Source: Pseudomonadota bacterium (GTDB lineage Bacteria > Pseudomonadota > Alphaproteobacteria > Caulobacterales > Caulobacteraceae). Taken from it: a stretch of 26,196 nt of DNA. The notes beneath the pieces are model-generated. The model did not search any database. It was given only the letters and a program-made list of their open reading frames with translations, and was not told the DNA's origin. Shown piece by piece: positions 6,361 through 15,107 of the stretch. Made by a program: the position numbers and the translations under genes. The DNA lies in NCBI GenBank assembly GCA_023428785.1, contig JAEYWU010000124.1, positions 1-26,196 of the forward strand, given 5' to 3'. Position 1 is the first letter of the stretch; each line of letters starts with the position of its first letter.

Positions 6361-9300
6361 CCCTGTCGGACATCGCGGTCCGCAGACCGGTCCTCGCCGC
6401 CGTCGCGGCCATCGTTCTGGTCGTCCTCGGGGCGGCCGCATTCTTCTTGCTTCCGGTGCGCGAGCTGCCGGACATCGACCCGCCGGTGGTCTCGGTCTCG
6501 ACCAGCTACAGCGGCGCCTCGGCCGAGGTTGTCGAAAGCCGGATCACCGAGCCGATCGAACAGCAGGTGGCCGGTATCCAGGGCGTAGACCGGATCACCT
6601 CATCCAGCCGCGACGGCCAGTCGCGCGTGACTATCGAGTTCAGCCTGGACCGCGACATCGACGACGCGGCCAATGACGTGCGGGACCGCGTCAGCCGCGT
6701 GACCGGCCGCCTGCCGGACCAGGCCGACCCGCCGCAGGTCTCCAAGGCGGATTCGGATTCCTCGCCGATCATGATCGTCTTCTTCCGGTCCACGACGCTG
6801 AACCGGCTGGAGCTGACGGACTATGCCGACCGTTATCTGGTCGAGCGGTTCTCGACCGTGCCGGGCGTGGCCGCGGTGCAGATCTTTGGTGAGCAGCGCT
6901 ATGCGATGCGCCTGTGGCTGGACCCGGCGGCCATGGCCGCGCGCGGACTGACGGTCACCGATGTCGAGACGGCCCTGACGTCGCAGAACGTAGAGCTGCC
7001 GGCGGGGTCGCTGGAATCCACCAGCCGCGACTACACGGTGCGGGTCGCGCGCAACTTCTCGACGCCCGAACAGTTCGCCGCCCTGCCGGTTTCGGGCACG
7101 GCCGAGGACGGCGCCTATGTCACCCGGCTGGGTGATGTGGCCCGCATCGAAGAGGCGCCGGCCGAGCACCGCCGCGTGTTCCGGGGCAATGGCCTGGACC
7201 AGATCGGCCTGGCCATCACCCGTCAGTCCCAGGCCAACGACCTGGAGATTTCCGCAGGCGTGCGAGAAGTCGTCGAGCAGGCGCAGGGGACGCTGCCCGA
7301 AGGCTCCGAACTGGTCGTGGGCTCGGACAACTCGGTCTTCACCAAGCACGCGATCGAGGAGGTCTGGATCACCATCGGCATCTCGCTAGTGCTGGTGGCG
7401 CTGGTGAACTTCATCTTCCTGGGCAGTCTGCGGGCGGCTTTCATTCCGTCGATCGTCGCGCCGATCTGTTTGCTGTCGACCTTCATGGTGCTGACGCCGC
7501 TCGGGTTCTCGCTGAACCTGCTGACCCTGCTGGCGCTGGTTCTGGCGATCGGGCTGGTGGTGGATGACGCCATCGTCGTGACCGAGAACATCCAGCGCCG
7601 CATCGATCACGGCGAGCCGCCTCTGGTGGCGGCGATGCGCGGCGCGCGTCAGGTCTTCTTTGCGGTCGTGGCGACGACGATCGTTCTGATCGCGGTGTTC
7701 GCGCCCCTGATGTTCCTCCCCGGCTATACGGGCAGGCTATTCGTCGAACTGGCGGTGGCGATCGCAGCGGCGGTGGCCTTCTCGGCGTTCCTGGCCCTGA
7801 CCCTGTCGCCGATGCTGGCGTCCAAGATCCTGCGACCGGCCAAGACCGAAGGCTGGCTGGCCCGCAAGGTCGATTGGGCGATGGATGGCCTGCGCCAGTC
7901 CTATCACGACACGCTCGATGCCTTCCTGGGACGGCCGATCGCGGCGCTTGTCGCGGGCCTGGCGGTGTTTGCGGTGGCCGGCGGCGCGCTGGCGCTGTTC
8001 CTGGCCCTGCCGTCGGAACTGGTGCCGCCCGAGGACCGCGGCCGCGTTTCAGTTCGAGCCGAGGGCCCCGAGGGCGCCGGCTTCGACTACACGCGTGAAG
8101 TCATGATGCAGGTCGAGCCGATGCTCGAGACCTATCGGGCCAATGGCGAGGCCGACAGCTATCTGATCTCGGCGCCGGGCTTCGGCGGCGGCAGCTTCAA
8201 CACTGGCAACGGCGTGTTGATCCTGTCGGACTGGAGCGAGCGTGACCGGTCGGCCGACGAGATCAGCCAGGAACTGAACCGCGAGTTCAGCCAGATCACC
8301 GGGGCGCGAGTGAACGCCTCGACGCCGGGCGCCTTCCAGCGGGGCGGCGGTGGCGGCGGCTCGAGCAGCGTCGAGATGATCGTCACCGGCTCTGAATATG
8401 AGTCGATGTACCAGTGGCTCCAGCCGATCCTGCAGGCCGCGCGCGAGAACCCCGGCATGAGCCGGCCGCGCCTGAACTATGAGCCGAACGCGCCGCGCCT
8501 GCTCGTCGATGTCGATCCGGAGCGTGCAGCAGCGCTGGGTGTCTCGGCCCAGGGCGTCGGGCGGACGCTCGAGACCATGTACGGCGGACGCCGCGCCACG
8601 ACCTACATCCGGGGCGGTCAGGAATACGACGTCATCCTGCAGACCGACCGGGCGAACCGGCAGGGCGTGGATGACCTGAGCCTGCTCTATGTGCGCGGCG
8701 AGGCCGGGTCGCTGACGCCGCTGTCGTCGGTGATCGACACGCGGACCTCGGGCGACACGCCGGACCGGCGGCGTCTGGACCGGCTGCGGGCCATCACCCT
8801 GACCGTGGATTTGAACGAGGGCTATACCGTCGCTGACGGTGTCGACTTCCTGCAGGCCCAGGCCGACGCCCAGCCGCCCGGACCGATCGTGCGCTGGGGC
8901 GGGGCGGCGCGCGACCTTCAGGAAGCCGGCGGGGCGGTCGGCATCGCGTTTGGCCTGGCGTTGCTGCTGGTGTTCCTCGTGCTGGCGGCTCAGTTCGAGA
9001 GCTGGATATCGCCCGCCGTCATCATGCTGACGGTGCCGCTGGCGGCCGCCGGCGGGCTGTTCGGCCTCTACATGGCCGGGTCGAGCCTCAACATCTATTC
9101 GCAGATCGGTCTGATCATCCTGATCGGGGTGGCGGCCAAGAACGGCATCCTGATCGTGGAGTTCGCCAACCAACTGCGCGATCAGGGGCGGACGATCCGC
9201 GAGGCCGTGATCGAGGCGTCTTCGCTGCGTCTGCGCCCGATCATCATGACCTCGATCGCGACGGCGTTCGGAGCCCTGCCGCTGGTGCTGTGGCAGGGGG

Positions 9301-9494
9301 CGGGGGCAGGGAGCCGTCAGACCATCGGCGTGGTCATCTTCGCCGGGGCCATGTTCGCGACCCTGCTGACGCTCTTCATCTTGCCGGTTTTCTACAACCT
9401 CCTGGCCAAGTACACCCGCAGCCCTGAACACGTCGCCCACGAGATCGAGGCGTTCGAGGACGAAGAACGGGCGAAGGCCCAGCCTGCGGAGTAG
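6357..9494 (+). CDS. RND family efflux transporter permease (HAE1/AcrB-like)
   Basis: This 1045-residue inner-membrane proton antiporter is the pump of a tripartite efflux system. It begins with the family signature (LSDIAVRRPVLA, then VRELPDIDPPVVSVSTSYSGAS). The proton-relay residues are intact: Asp403-Asp404 in GLVVDDAIVVTENI of the fourth membrane helix and Lys928 in IGVAAKNGILIVEF of the tenth. A Gly-rich loop (GGGGGGSSS, near residue 660) lies in the second porter half. The start GTG overlaps the adaptor stop by 4 nt (GTGA), so translation depends on ribosomes finishing the adaptor, which itself carries a TAG. No outer-membrane TolC-type gene is present. The substrate cannot be told from sequence. 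Confidence 0.95.
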   Translation: MTLSDIAVRRPVLAAVAAIVLVVLGAAAFFLLPVRELPDIDPPVVSVSTSYSGASAEVVESRITEPIEQQVAGIQGVDRITSSSRDGQSRVTIEFSLDRDIDDAANDVRDRVSRVTGRLPDQADPPQVSKADSDSSPIMIVFFRSTTLNRLELTDYADRYLVERFSTVPGVAAVQIFGEQRYAMRLWLDPAAMAARGLTVTDVETALTSQNVELPAGSLESTSRDYTVRVARNFSTPEQFAALPVSGTAEDGAYVTRLGDVARIEEAPAEHRRVFRGNGLDQIGLAITRQSQANDLEISAGVREVVEQAQGTLPEGSELVVGSDNSVFTKHAIEEVWITIGISLVLVALVNFIFLGSLRAAFIPSIVAPICLLSTFMVLTPLGFSLNLLTLLALVLAIGLVVDDAIVVTENIQRRIDHGEPPLVAAMRGARQVFFAVVATTIVLIAVFAPLMFLPGYTGRLFVELAVAIAAAVAFSAFLALTLSPMLASKILRPAKTEGWLARKVDWAMDGLRQSYHDTLDAFLGRPIAALVAGLAVFAVAGGALALFLALPSELVPPEDRGRVSVRAEGPEGAGFDYTREVMMQVEPMLETYRANGEADSYLISAPGFGGGSFNTGNGVLILSDWSERDRSADEISQELNREFSQITGARVNASTPGAFQRGGGGGGSSSVEMIVTGSEYESMYQWLQPILQAARENPGMSRPRLNYEPNAPRLLVDVDPERAAALGVSAQGVGRTLETMYGGRRATTYIRGGQEYDVILQTDRANRQGVDDLSLLYVRGEAGSLTPLSSVIDTRTSGDTPDRRRLDRLRAITLTVDLNEGYTVADGVDFLQAQADAQPPGPIVRWGGAARDLQEAGGAVGIAFGLALLLVFLVLAAQFESWISPAVIMLTVPLAAAGGLFGLYMAGSSLNIYSQIGLIILIGVAAKNGILIVEFANQLRDQGRTIREAVIEASSLRLRPIIMTSIATAFGALPLVLWQGAGAGSRQTIGVVIFAGAMFATLLTLFILPVFYNLLAKYTRSPEHVAHEIEAFEDEERAKAQPAE

Positions 9495-9499
9495 GAAAC

Positions 9500-10111
9500 A
9501 TGGAAAAGCTGATCGACGGCTATCGCCGGTTCCGGGATGGCGGCTGGACCAGCCATCGCGGCCGGATGGAGGCCTTGGCCGCTGAGGGCCAGAAGCCCCA
9601 CGCCCTGATCATCGCTTGTTCCGACAGCCGGGCTGATCCGGCGATGGTGTTCGACACCGCGCCGGGCGAGCTTTTCGTGGTGCGCAATGTCGCCAATCTG
9701 GTGCCGCCTTATGACCCAGATGGCGACTTCCACGGCACGTCGGCGGCGCTGGAGTTCGGCGTGCGAGTGCTTGAGGTGCCGAACATCGTGGTCATGGGCC
9801 ACCAGAAGTGCGGCGGCATCAACGCCCTGGTTCACGGCTTTCCCGAGCAGGTTCAGGACTTTGTCAAACCCTGGATGAGCATGGCCCAGCCGGCGGTCGA
9901 CGCGGCGCGCGCGGCCGGCACGCCCGAGGACCAGATCGACGACGTCTGCGAGCACGAGACCGTCAAGCTGAGCCTGAACAACCTCAGGACCTTCCCCTGG
10001 ATCGCCGAGCGCGAGGCGGCGGGGCTGCTGAGGCTGCATGGCTTCCGCTTCGGCATCGGCGACGGGATGCTGGAGCAGCTTCACGCTGACGGGACCTTCC
10101 GCGCGCTCTGA
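9500..10111 (+). CDS. beta-class carbonic anhydrase
   Basis: The 203-residue enzyme interconverts CO2 and bicarbonate in the cytoplasm. The zinc ligands are Cys40 and Asp42 in ACSDSRADP (the Cys-x-Asp-x-Arg dyad), with His101 and Cys104 in GHQKCGGI. Length and motif order match bacterial beta-class enzymes. The ATG lies 5 nt after the RND permease stop with only a weak GGA ahead, so it is probably co-transcribed with the efflux genes. No functional link between the two is evident. Family assignment is firm. Confidence 0.95.
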   Translation: MEKLIDGYRRFRDGGWTSHRGRMEALAAEGQKPHALIIACSDSRADPAMVFDTAPGELFVVRNVANLVPPYDPDGDFHGTSAALEFGVRVLEVPNIVVMGHQKCGGINALVHGFPEQVQDFVKPWMSMAQPAVDAARAAGTPEDQIDDVCEHETVKLSLNNLRTFPWIAEREAAGLLRLHGFRFGIGDGMLEQLHADGTFRAL

Positions 10112-10374
10112 TCGGCTGCGACCGAACAACCGTGGACAAGGTGGACGCGGACATCATGGATATCGCGGGACATCCCGGACGGAGATTGTCCAGCCCGTCC
10201 GCCATGTTCCGGCCTCATTGGCCGACCAGTCTCACTGAGCGGACCGGGCCCCTCTGGCGATCGTCGTGATCGTGATGTCGGACCGCATCGAGCGTGCTCG
10301 GTGCGTGACGGGGCCCCCCATCCCCTCCCTGCTCCTCCCGTATCGGGCACGCTCCTCTCTTCAGAGGAGATCCC
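10112..10374. other. intergenic region with hairpins and a leader-peptide-like ORF
   Basis: This 263-bp gap holds the hairpin at 10177-10200, a small GGCC-TCATT-GGCC hairpin near 10212-10224, a palindrome CGAGC-gt-GCTCG (10289-10300), and a GGGCCCC/GGGGCCC pair (near 10246-10252 and 10310-10316) that could pair over a loop of about 57 nt. On the minus strand, 10288-10232 encodes MRSDITITTIARGARSAQ followed by TGA, which has the Ile/Thr run of amino-acid attenuator peptides. No biosynthetic gene follows it on that strand. Confidence 0.4.
10177..10200 (+). terminator. hairpin after carbonic anhydrase gene
   Basis: GGACGG (10177-10182) and CCGTCC (10195-10200) form a 6-bp stem with a 12-nt loop, 66 nt after the carbonic anhydrase stop. 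No T-run follows. It is the best terminator candidate for the RND/carbonic anhydrase operon. Confidence 0.3.
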
Positions 10375-10566
10375 GTGCTGCACATCCACCTGTACCGAGC
10401 CCGCAAGCGCTATCGGGATCTGGTCTCGGCCATCGCCGATGAGACCGGGCGGCGGTTGCCGAACACTCAGAAGCTGGCTGATCTCAAGGCGCGCAGGGAC
10501 GAGGCCCGCGAGCGGGCGGCGCGCATTGAACTGGCGATGCAGGAGCCCGAGGCGGCCCCGGCCTGA
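10375..10566 (+). CDS. small DUF465 (YdcH)-like coiled-coil protein
   Basis: The 63-residue, highly charged protein is predicted to be mostly helical. Its central pattern (a basic helix, a short RRLPNTQKL turn, then LADLKARRDEARERA) resembles DUF465/YdcH proteins, which have a helix, a Pro-containing turn with a following KL/RL, then an LKxxK helix. DUF465 proteins are small, common in alphaproteobacteria and of unclear function. The start is GTG at 10375 with GAGGAG about 5 nt upstream, a strong site. It stands alone: a 263-bp gap precedes it and a convergent hydrolase gene ends 5 bp after it. The family call is from pattern memory only. Confidence 0.6.
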   Translation: MLHIHLYRARKRYRDLVSAIADETGRRLPNTQKLADLKARRDEARERAARIELAMQEPEAAPA

Positions 10567-10570
10567 GCGG

Positions 10571-11227
10571 CTACTCCGGCTGGGCGTCGGCGCTCAGGCG
10601 CATGTCGAGGTAGCGGCTCACGCGGCCTTCGACGTCGGCCATGTTGTTTTCCCAGAAGTGAGAGGCGCCCTCGATCAGGTCGTAGTCGATGACGATGCCC
10701 TTCTGGGTGCGCAGCTTGGCGACGACGCGCTCGACCTCGGCCGGGGGCACGATCGTGTCGGCGGTTCCGTGCAGGAACAGGCCGGAGGCCGGGCAGGGCG
10801 CCAGGAACGAGAAGTCGTACATGTTGGCCGGGGCCGAGACCGAGATGAAGCCGTCGGTCTCAGGGCGGCGCATCAGCAGCTGCATGCCGATGTAGGCGCC
10901 GAACTGATAGCCGGCGACCCAGGTCTGGGAGGCCTGCGGGTTATGGGCCTGGAGCCAGTCGAGCGCGGTCGCGGCGTCCGCCAGCTCGCCGATCCCCGAA
11001 TCGAACTCGCCCTGGGACTTGCCCACGCCGCGTGAGTTGTAGCGCAGGGTCGCGAAGCCGCGCTTCATGAACAGGTGATAGAGCTGGACCGCCACCGGGT
11101 TGTTCATGTGCCCGCCCGCCTTGGGGTGCGGGTGGAGGATCAGGGCGATCGGGGCGTCATCGGTCTTGCCGGGGGAATAGCGGCCCTCGATACGGCCGGC
11201 GGCTCCGGGAAGGATGACTTCAGGCAT
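10571..11227 (-). CDS. alpha/beta hydrolase (COG2945-like) with Gln at the nucleophile position
   Basis: This 218-residue cytoplasmic protein has the alpha/beta hydrolase layout: LILHPHPKAGGHMNN at the oxyanion strand, LRYNSRGVGKSQGEFD, a nucleophile elbow, an acid loop FLHGTADTIVPP (Asp157) and a late His190 in EGASHFW. The elbow reads G-Y-Q-F-G at 106-110, so the usual Ser is replaced by Gln108 (codon CAG). Without a Ser, Cys or Asp nucleophile it should not be a classical esterase; it may have lost catalysis or use another mechanism. The ATG at 11227 is standard. It is divergent from the SUF operon and convergent with the small DUF465-like gene, ending 5 bp from it. Confidence 0.85.
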   Translation of the reverse strand: MPEVILPGAAGRIEGRYSPGKTDDAPIALILHPHPKAGGHMNNPVAVQLYHLFMKRGFATLRYNSRGVGKSQGEFDSGIGELADAATALDWLQAHNPQASQTWVAGYQFGAYIGMQLLMRRPETDGFISVSAPANMYDFSFLAPCPASGLFLHGTADTIVPPAEVERVVAKLRTQKGIVIDYDLIEGASHFWENNMADVEGRVSRYLDMRLSADAQPE

Positions 11228-11268
11228 GGACGAACCCCAGACAATTTCGGGCGTCGGACCGGCCGGGA

Positions 11269-11301
11269 ATAGTTGACCGCTCCGCTAGGTTTCTCTATCT
11301 C
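11269..11301 (+). promoter_or_regulatory. SUF operon promoter with IscR-like half-site
   Basis: TTGACC (11273-11278), a 17-bp spacer and TATCTC (11296-11301) form a good sigma-70-type promoter about 80 nt before the regulator start. ATAGTTGACCG (11269-11279) matches the left half of the type 1 IscR consensus (ATASYYGACTR) at 10 of 11 positions and covers the -35; the right half is poorly conserved. Repression by the encoded Rrf2 regulator in its cluster-bound form is therefore plausible. Confidence 0.55.
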
Positions 11302-11379
11302 CCGGGCGCGCAGTCCAGGAAAGCGGCGGGTCTTAGCACAGGTCCCGCCAAAGGCGCGCATTTTGTTGAGGAACACGGC

Positions 11380-11865
11380 ATGAGGCTGTCGACCAAGGGC
11401 CGCTATGCAGTCATGGCCATGGCTGATCTGGCGCGGCACAGCACCGATGGCGGGACCGAACGGTCCGTCTCGCTGGCCGAGATCGCCACGCGCCAGGAAA
11501 TCTCGCTGTCCTATCTGGAGCAGCTGTTCTCGCGCCTGCGCCGGGCGGGGCTGGTCAAGAGCGTGCGGGGTCCGGGCGGCGGCTATCGGCTGGCGGCCAA
11601 GGCCGACCAGACCTGGGTCGCCGACATCGTCCTGGCCGTGGACGAGCCGATCCGCGCCACGCGCTGTTCCGTGAACGGCACGCCGCGCGGCTGCATGACC
11701 GACGGCGCGCGCTGCATCACCCATGATCTCTGGGAAGGCCTGGGCCAGGAAATCCATCGCTATCTGGCCAGCGTCTCGCTGGCCGATGTGATCGCGCCCA
11801 AGGCGTGCCCCAGCGTGCGGATGGGTGCGGCCCTGGCGGCGGCGACGGAAGGGGCGGCGGCATGA
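11380..11865 (+). CDS. iscR: Rrf2 family iron-sulfur regulator, IscR type
   Basis: The 161-residue DNA-binding protein starts with the family signature MRLSTKGRYAVMAMADLA, followed by a winged helix (SLAEIATRQEISLSYLEQLFSRLRRAGLV and the wing SVRGPGGGYRLA). Three cysteines (96, 105, 112) and His115 correspond to the Fe-S ligands of E. coli IscR (three Cys and one His), so it probably senses cluster status. As first gene of the SUF operon it likely represses its own promoter when cluster supply is adequate and releases it under iron or oxidative stress. The ATG has GAGGA 7 nt upstream. Its TGA overlaps the next ATG (ATGA). Other alphaproteobacterial names (SufR, RirA-like) are possible, but the Cys pattern favours IscR. 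Confidence 0.88.
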   Translation: MRLSTKGRYAVMAMADLARHSTDGGTERSVSLAEIATRQEISLSYLEQLFSRLRRAGLVKSVRGPGGGYRLAAKADQTWVADIVLAVDEPIRATRCSVNGTPRGCMTDGARCITHDLWEGLGQEIHRYLASVSLADVIAPKACPSVRMGAALAAATEGAAA

Positions 11866-12995
11866 CCCCGGTCTATCTCGATTACAACGCGTCTGGCCTC
11901 GTTCGCCCGGAAGCGGTGAAGGCCGCGACAGAGGCGCTCGCCGACAACGGCAATCCGTCGGCGGTCCATGCGGCCGGGCGGCGTCAGCGCGCGCGGATCG
12001 AATCGGCGCGGGCCGAGGTGGCGGCCCTGGTCGGCGCCGATCCGCAGAGCATCATCTTCTCGTCGGGCGGGACCGAGTCCAACAGCCAGGCGATGAACAG
12101 CGCCATCAAGTCGGGCTTTGACCGGCTGATTGTCGGCGCGACAGAGCATCCGTGCGTGGCCGAGGCCGCGACCATGAGCGGCTGTGAGGTCACGGTCCTT
12201 CCGGTCGACGGGCGGGGCGTGGTTTCGCTGGAGGCGCTCGAGGCGGCGCTTGCGGCCGGCGGCCGGGCGTTCGTCGCCATCCACCACGCCAACAACGAGT
12301 CCGGCGTGATCCAGCCGATCGCGGAGATCGCGAAGCGGGTCCATGCCCATGACGGCTGGCTGCATGTCGATGCGGTTCAGTCGGCGGGCAAGATTTCGGT
12401 CCGTATGGACGAGCTGGATTGCGACACCCTGACCCTGTCGGCGCACAAGCTGGGCGGGCCGCAGGGCGTGGGCTGTCTTGTCGCCGGGCCGCGGGCCACG
12501 GTGCACAAGACCCTGTTCGGGGCCGGGCAGGAGCGGGGGCTGCGCGCGGGAACCGAGAACGGGCCTGGCCTTGCCGGCTTTGGCGCGGCGGCGGCGGTGT
12601 CGCGCGCCGAGCTGGAGGCCGGCAAGGATCATTCGGCGTGGCGTGATGCGGCGGCTGAGCGGCTGAAGGCGCACGGCTGTGTCGTCGCCGGTGACGGGGC
12701 GGACCGTCTGCCCAACACTCTGTTCGTGGCGACGCCGGGCTGGCCATCGATGCAGCAGTTGATGGTGCTGGATCTGATGGGCGTCATGGTCTCGGGCGGC
12801 AGCGCCTGTTCCTCGGGCAAGGCCAAGCCGTCGACCGCGCTGGTCGCCATGGGGCTGGACGATCTAGCGACCTCGGCGATCCGCGTGTCGGGCGGCTGGG
12901 GCACGACCGAGGCCGACTGGGTCCGCTTCGCGGACGTGTGGGAGGACGCCTTCCTCAAGCACCGGGCCCGCCATCCCGCGATGGAGCCCGCCTGA
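11862..12995 (+). CDS. cysteine desulfurase, group I (NifS/IscS type)
   Basis: This PLP enzyme removes sulfur from cysteine as an enzyme-bound persulfide to feed Fe-S assembly. It has 377 residues from the ATG at 11862, which overlaps the regulator stop by 4 nt. Recognisable parts are YLDYNASG at the N terminus, FSSGGTESNSQA, HANNESGVIQP, the PLP lysine Lys196 in LSAHKLGGPQG, and the catalytic Cys316 in GGSACSSGKAKPS. The latter sits in a long flexible loop typical of group I, which donates sulfur directly. It differs from the second desulfurase of the same operon (16882-18096), which is of the SufS class. Family is certain; I leave the gene symbol open between iscS and nifS. Confidence 0.92.
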   Translation: MTPVYLDYNASGLVRPEAVKAATEALADNGNPSAVHAAGRRQRARIESARAEVAALVGADPQSIIFSSGGTESNSQAMNSAIKSGFDRLIVGATEHPCVAEAATMSGCEVTVLPVDGRGVVSLEALEAALAAGGRAFVAIHHANNESGVIQPIAEIAKRVHAHDGWLHVDAVQSAGKISVRMDELDCDTLTLSAHKLGGPQGVGCLVAGPRATVHKTLFGAGQERGLRAGTENGPGLAGFGAAAAVSRAELEAGKDHSAWRDAAAERLKAHGCVVAGDGADRLPNTLFVATPGWPSMQQLMVLDLMGVMVSGGSACSSGKAKPSTALVAMGLDDLATSAIRVSGGWGTTEADWVRFADVWEDAFLKHRARHPAMEPA

Positions 12996-14464
12996 TGGCC
13001 GCTGTGAAGGAGACGGTCGACGCCGTCCGCGATCTGGAAGCCTACAAGCATGGCTTCATCACTGACGTCGAACAGGAGTTCGCGCCGGTCGGCCTGAGCG
13101 CCGATACGGTCCGCTTCATCTCGGCCAAGAAGGGCGAGCCGGAGTGGCTGCTGCAATGGCGGCTGGAGGCGCTGGAGCGCTGGCAGGCGATGGAGGAGCC
13201 GACCTGGGCCAAGGTCGATTACGTCCCGGCCGACTATCAGGCGCTCCACTACTATGCCGCGCCCAAGACCAAGGAAGGCCCCAAGTCCCTCGACGAGGTC
13301 GATCCGGAAATCCTGGAGACCTACAAGAAGTTGGGCATTCCGCTGCGCGAGCAGGAGGTGCTGGCGGGCGTCCAGGGCGCGCCGAAATATGCGGTCGACG
13401 CCGTATTCGACAGCGTCAGCGTGGTCACGACCTTCCGCGAGGAACTGGCCAAGTCGGGCGTGCTGTTCATGTCCTTTTCGGAGGCGGCGCGCGAACATCC
13501 GGAGCTGGTGCGGCAATACCTCGGCTCGGTCGTGCCGGTCAGCGACAACTATTTCGCGGCCCTGAACTCGGCGGTCTTTTCGGACGGCTCGTTCGTCTAC
13601 ATCCCGCCTGGCGTGCGCTGCCCGATGGAGCTGTCGACCTATTTCCGCATCAATGCGGAGAACACCGGCCAGTTCGAACGCACGCTGATCATCGCCGACA
13701 AGGGAAGCTACGTCTCGTATCTGGAAGGCTGCACGGCCCCGATGCGGGACGAGAACCAACTGCATGCGGCGGTGGTCGAACTGATCGCGCTGGACGACGC
13801 CGAGATCAAATATTCGACGGTCCAGAACTGGTATCCGGGCGATCCCGTCACTGGGAAGGGCGGTATCTACAACTTCGTCACCAAGCGCGCGGACTGCCGC
13901 GGCGATCGGTCGAAGGTGAGCTGGACCCAGGTCGAGACCGGCTCGGCGGTGACGTGGAAATATCCGTCGTGCCTGCTGAAGGGCGAGGGGTCGTCCGGCG
14001 AGTTCTATTCCATCGCCATCACCAACGGCCGCCAGCAGGCGGACACGGGCACCAAGATGGTGCACCTGGGCAAGAACACCCGCTCGAGGATCATCTCCAA
14101 GGGCGTGTCGGCGGGGCGGTCGTCCAACACCTATCGCGGCCTGGTCTCGGCTCATCCGAAGGCGACCGGCGCGCGCAACTTCACCCAGTGCGACAGCCTG
14201 CTCATCGGCAAGGACTGCGCGGCGCATACGGTGCCGTATGTCGAGGCCAGGAACGGCCAGGCCCAGTTCGAGCACGAGGCGACAACGACGCGCCTGTCGG
14301 AAGACCAGCTCTTCTACGCCATGCAGCGGGGGCTTTCGGAGGAGGAGGCGGTGCAACTGCTGGTCAACGGCTTCGTGCGCGAGGTGCTGCAGGAGCTCCC
14401 GATGGAGTTCGCCGTCGAGGCGCAGAAGCTGGTCGCGATCTCGCTGGAAGGGAGCGTGGGGTGA
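12995..14464 (+). CDS. sufB: Fe-S cluster assembly scaffold SufB
   Basis: SufB forms the SufBC2D scaffold on which clusters are built before transfer. The 489-residue length fits the family. Typical segments include FIYIPPGVRCPMELSTYFRI-like sequence (FVYIPPGVRCPMELSTYF), LEGCTAPMRDENQLHAAVVE, the NWYPGD segment and RIISKGVSAG. Near the C terminus, Cys408 in the CAAHTVPY stretch and Glu426 in FEHEATTTRLSEDQLFY probably correspond to residues needed for sulfur transfer and cluster formation in E. coli SufB. The ATG overlaps the preceding stop by 1 nt (TGATG). It is separated from sufC by one unrecognised gene. Confidence 0.97.
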   Translation: MAAVKETVDAVRDLEAYKHGFITDVEQEFAPVGLSADTVRFISAKKGEPEWLLQWRLEALERWQAMEEPTWAKVDYVPADYQALHYYAAPKTKEGPKSLDEVDPEILETYKKLGIPLREQEVLAGVQGAPKYAVDAVFDSVSVVTTFREELAKSGVLFMSFSEAAREHPELVRQYLGSVVPVSDNYFAALNSAVFSDGSFVYIPPGVRCPMELSTYFRINAENTGQFERTLIIADKGSYVSYLEGCTAPMRDENQLHAAVVELIALDDAEIKYSTVQNWYPGDPVTGKGGIYNFVTKRADCRGDRSKVSWTQVETGSAVTWKYPSCLLKGEGSSGEFYSIAITNGRQQADTGTKMVHLGKNTRSRIISKGVSAGRSSNTYRGLVSAHPKATGARNFTQCDSLLIGKDCAAHTVPYVEARNGQAQFEHEATTTRLSEDQLFYAMQRGLSEEEAVQLLVNGFVREVLQELPMEFAVEAQKLVAISLEGSVG

Positions 14465-15107
14465 GCGTCGATAGCGCCCTCATCGTTCGCAAGGCGGGCT
14501 TGCCGGCGGCTGCAGAGCTGGTCGCCGCCATCGCCGAGACGGGTGTATCTTTGACCTTCCCGGCGGATTTCACGCTCGATCAGAATGTGGGCGGCTGGCT
14601 GCCGGTGACCGTGGATGGGGCCGAGAGCGGCTTTGACTACGGCGTCTTCCCGCTGTCGGATTGGCCAGAGGACGAACGGCCCGACGGCGCGTCGGAGCTT
14701 GGCGACACCGTCCTGTCGTTCGGCGCGCGTGGCACGCTGTCGGCCCAGACGGTCGATCTGATCCAGCAGGTCCTGGGGCGACGCTGGCGCGCGGCTCTGT
14801 GGATCGAGGATGAGGTCTTGCCGCCGGAGGACCACTTCGGGCCGGGAGCGTCGCTGGCGGAGCTTCATGTCTCTGCCGAAGCCCCGGCGATCGAAGGGGC
14901 CGAAGACATGGATCCTGACCTTCTCGCCGCAATGCGCGGCACGCCTGCCGAGCGCGCGGCGGCGCGTCAGCGGTACGTCGAGAAATTCTATCCGACGCCG
15001 CCCCGGGACCGACGCGCCGAGGTCATCGAATTCCTCAAGCCGCTCATCATCCCGATCCTAATCTTTGTCGCTTTGGGCGGCTTCTATCTCTGGTCCCAGC
15101 TCCGCTA

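Noticed and set aside
10245..10320. Ile/Val-rich plus-strand frame (AIVVIVM) as an ilv leader
   Set aside because: No start codon with a ribosome site precedes it, and there is no nearby stop as a leader ORF would need. The minus-strand ORF is the cleaner candidate.
10301..11035. Long plus-strand frame across the DUF465-like gene and the hydrolase
   Set aside because: It is antisense to the recognisable hydrolase and out of frame with the small gene that has its own strong ribosome site.
12629..14356. Long open frame antisense to sufB
   Set aside because: High GC at third codon positions keeps opposite frames open. The product is low-complexity, rich in Arg and His, and sufB is certain. The same applies to open frames opposite the cyclophilin/Hpt region (480-1553), DUF2336 (2384-3457), the RND permease (8049-9440), the helicase (21504-22802) and parE (24149-25672).
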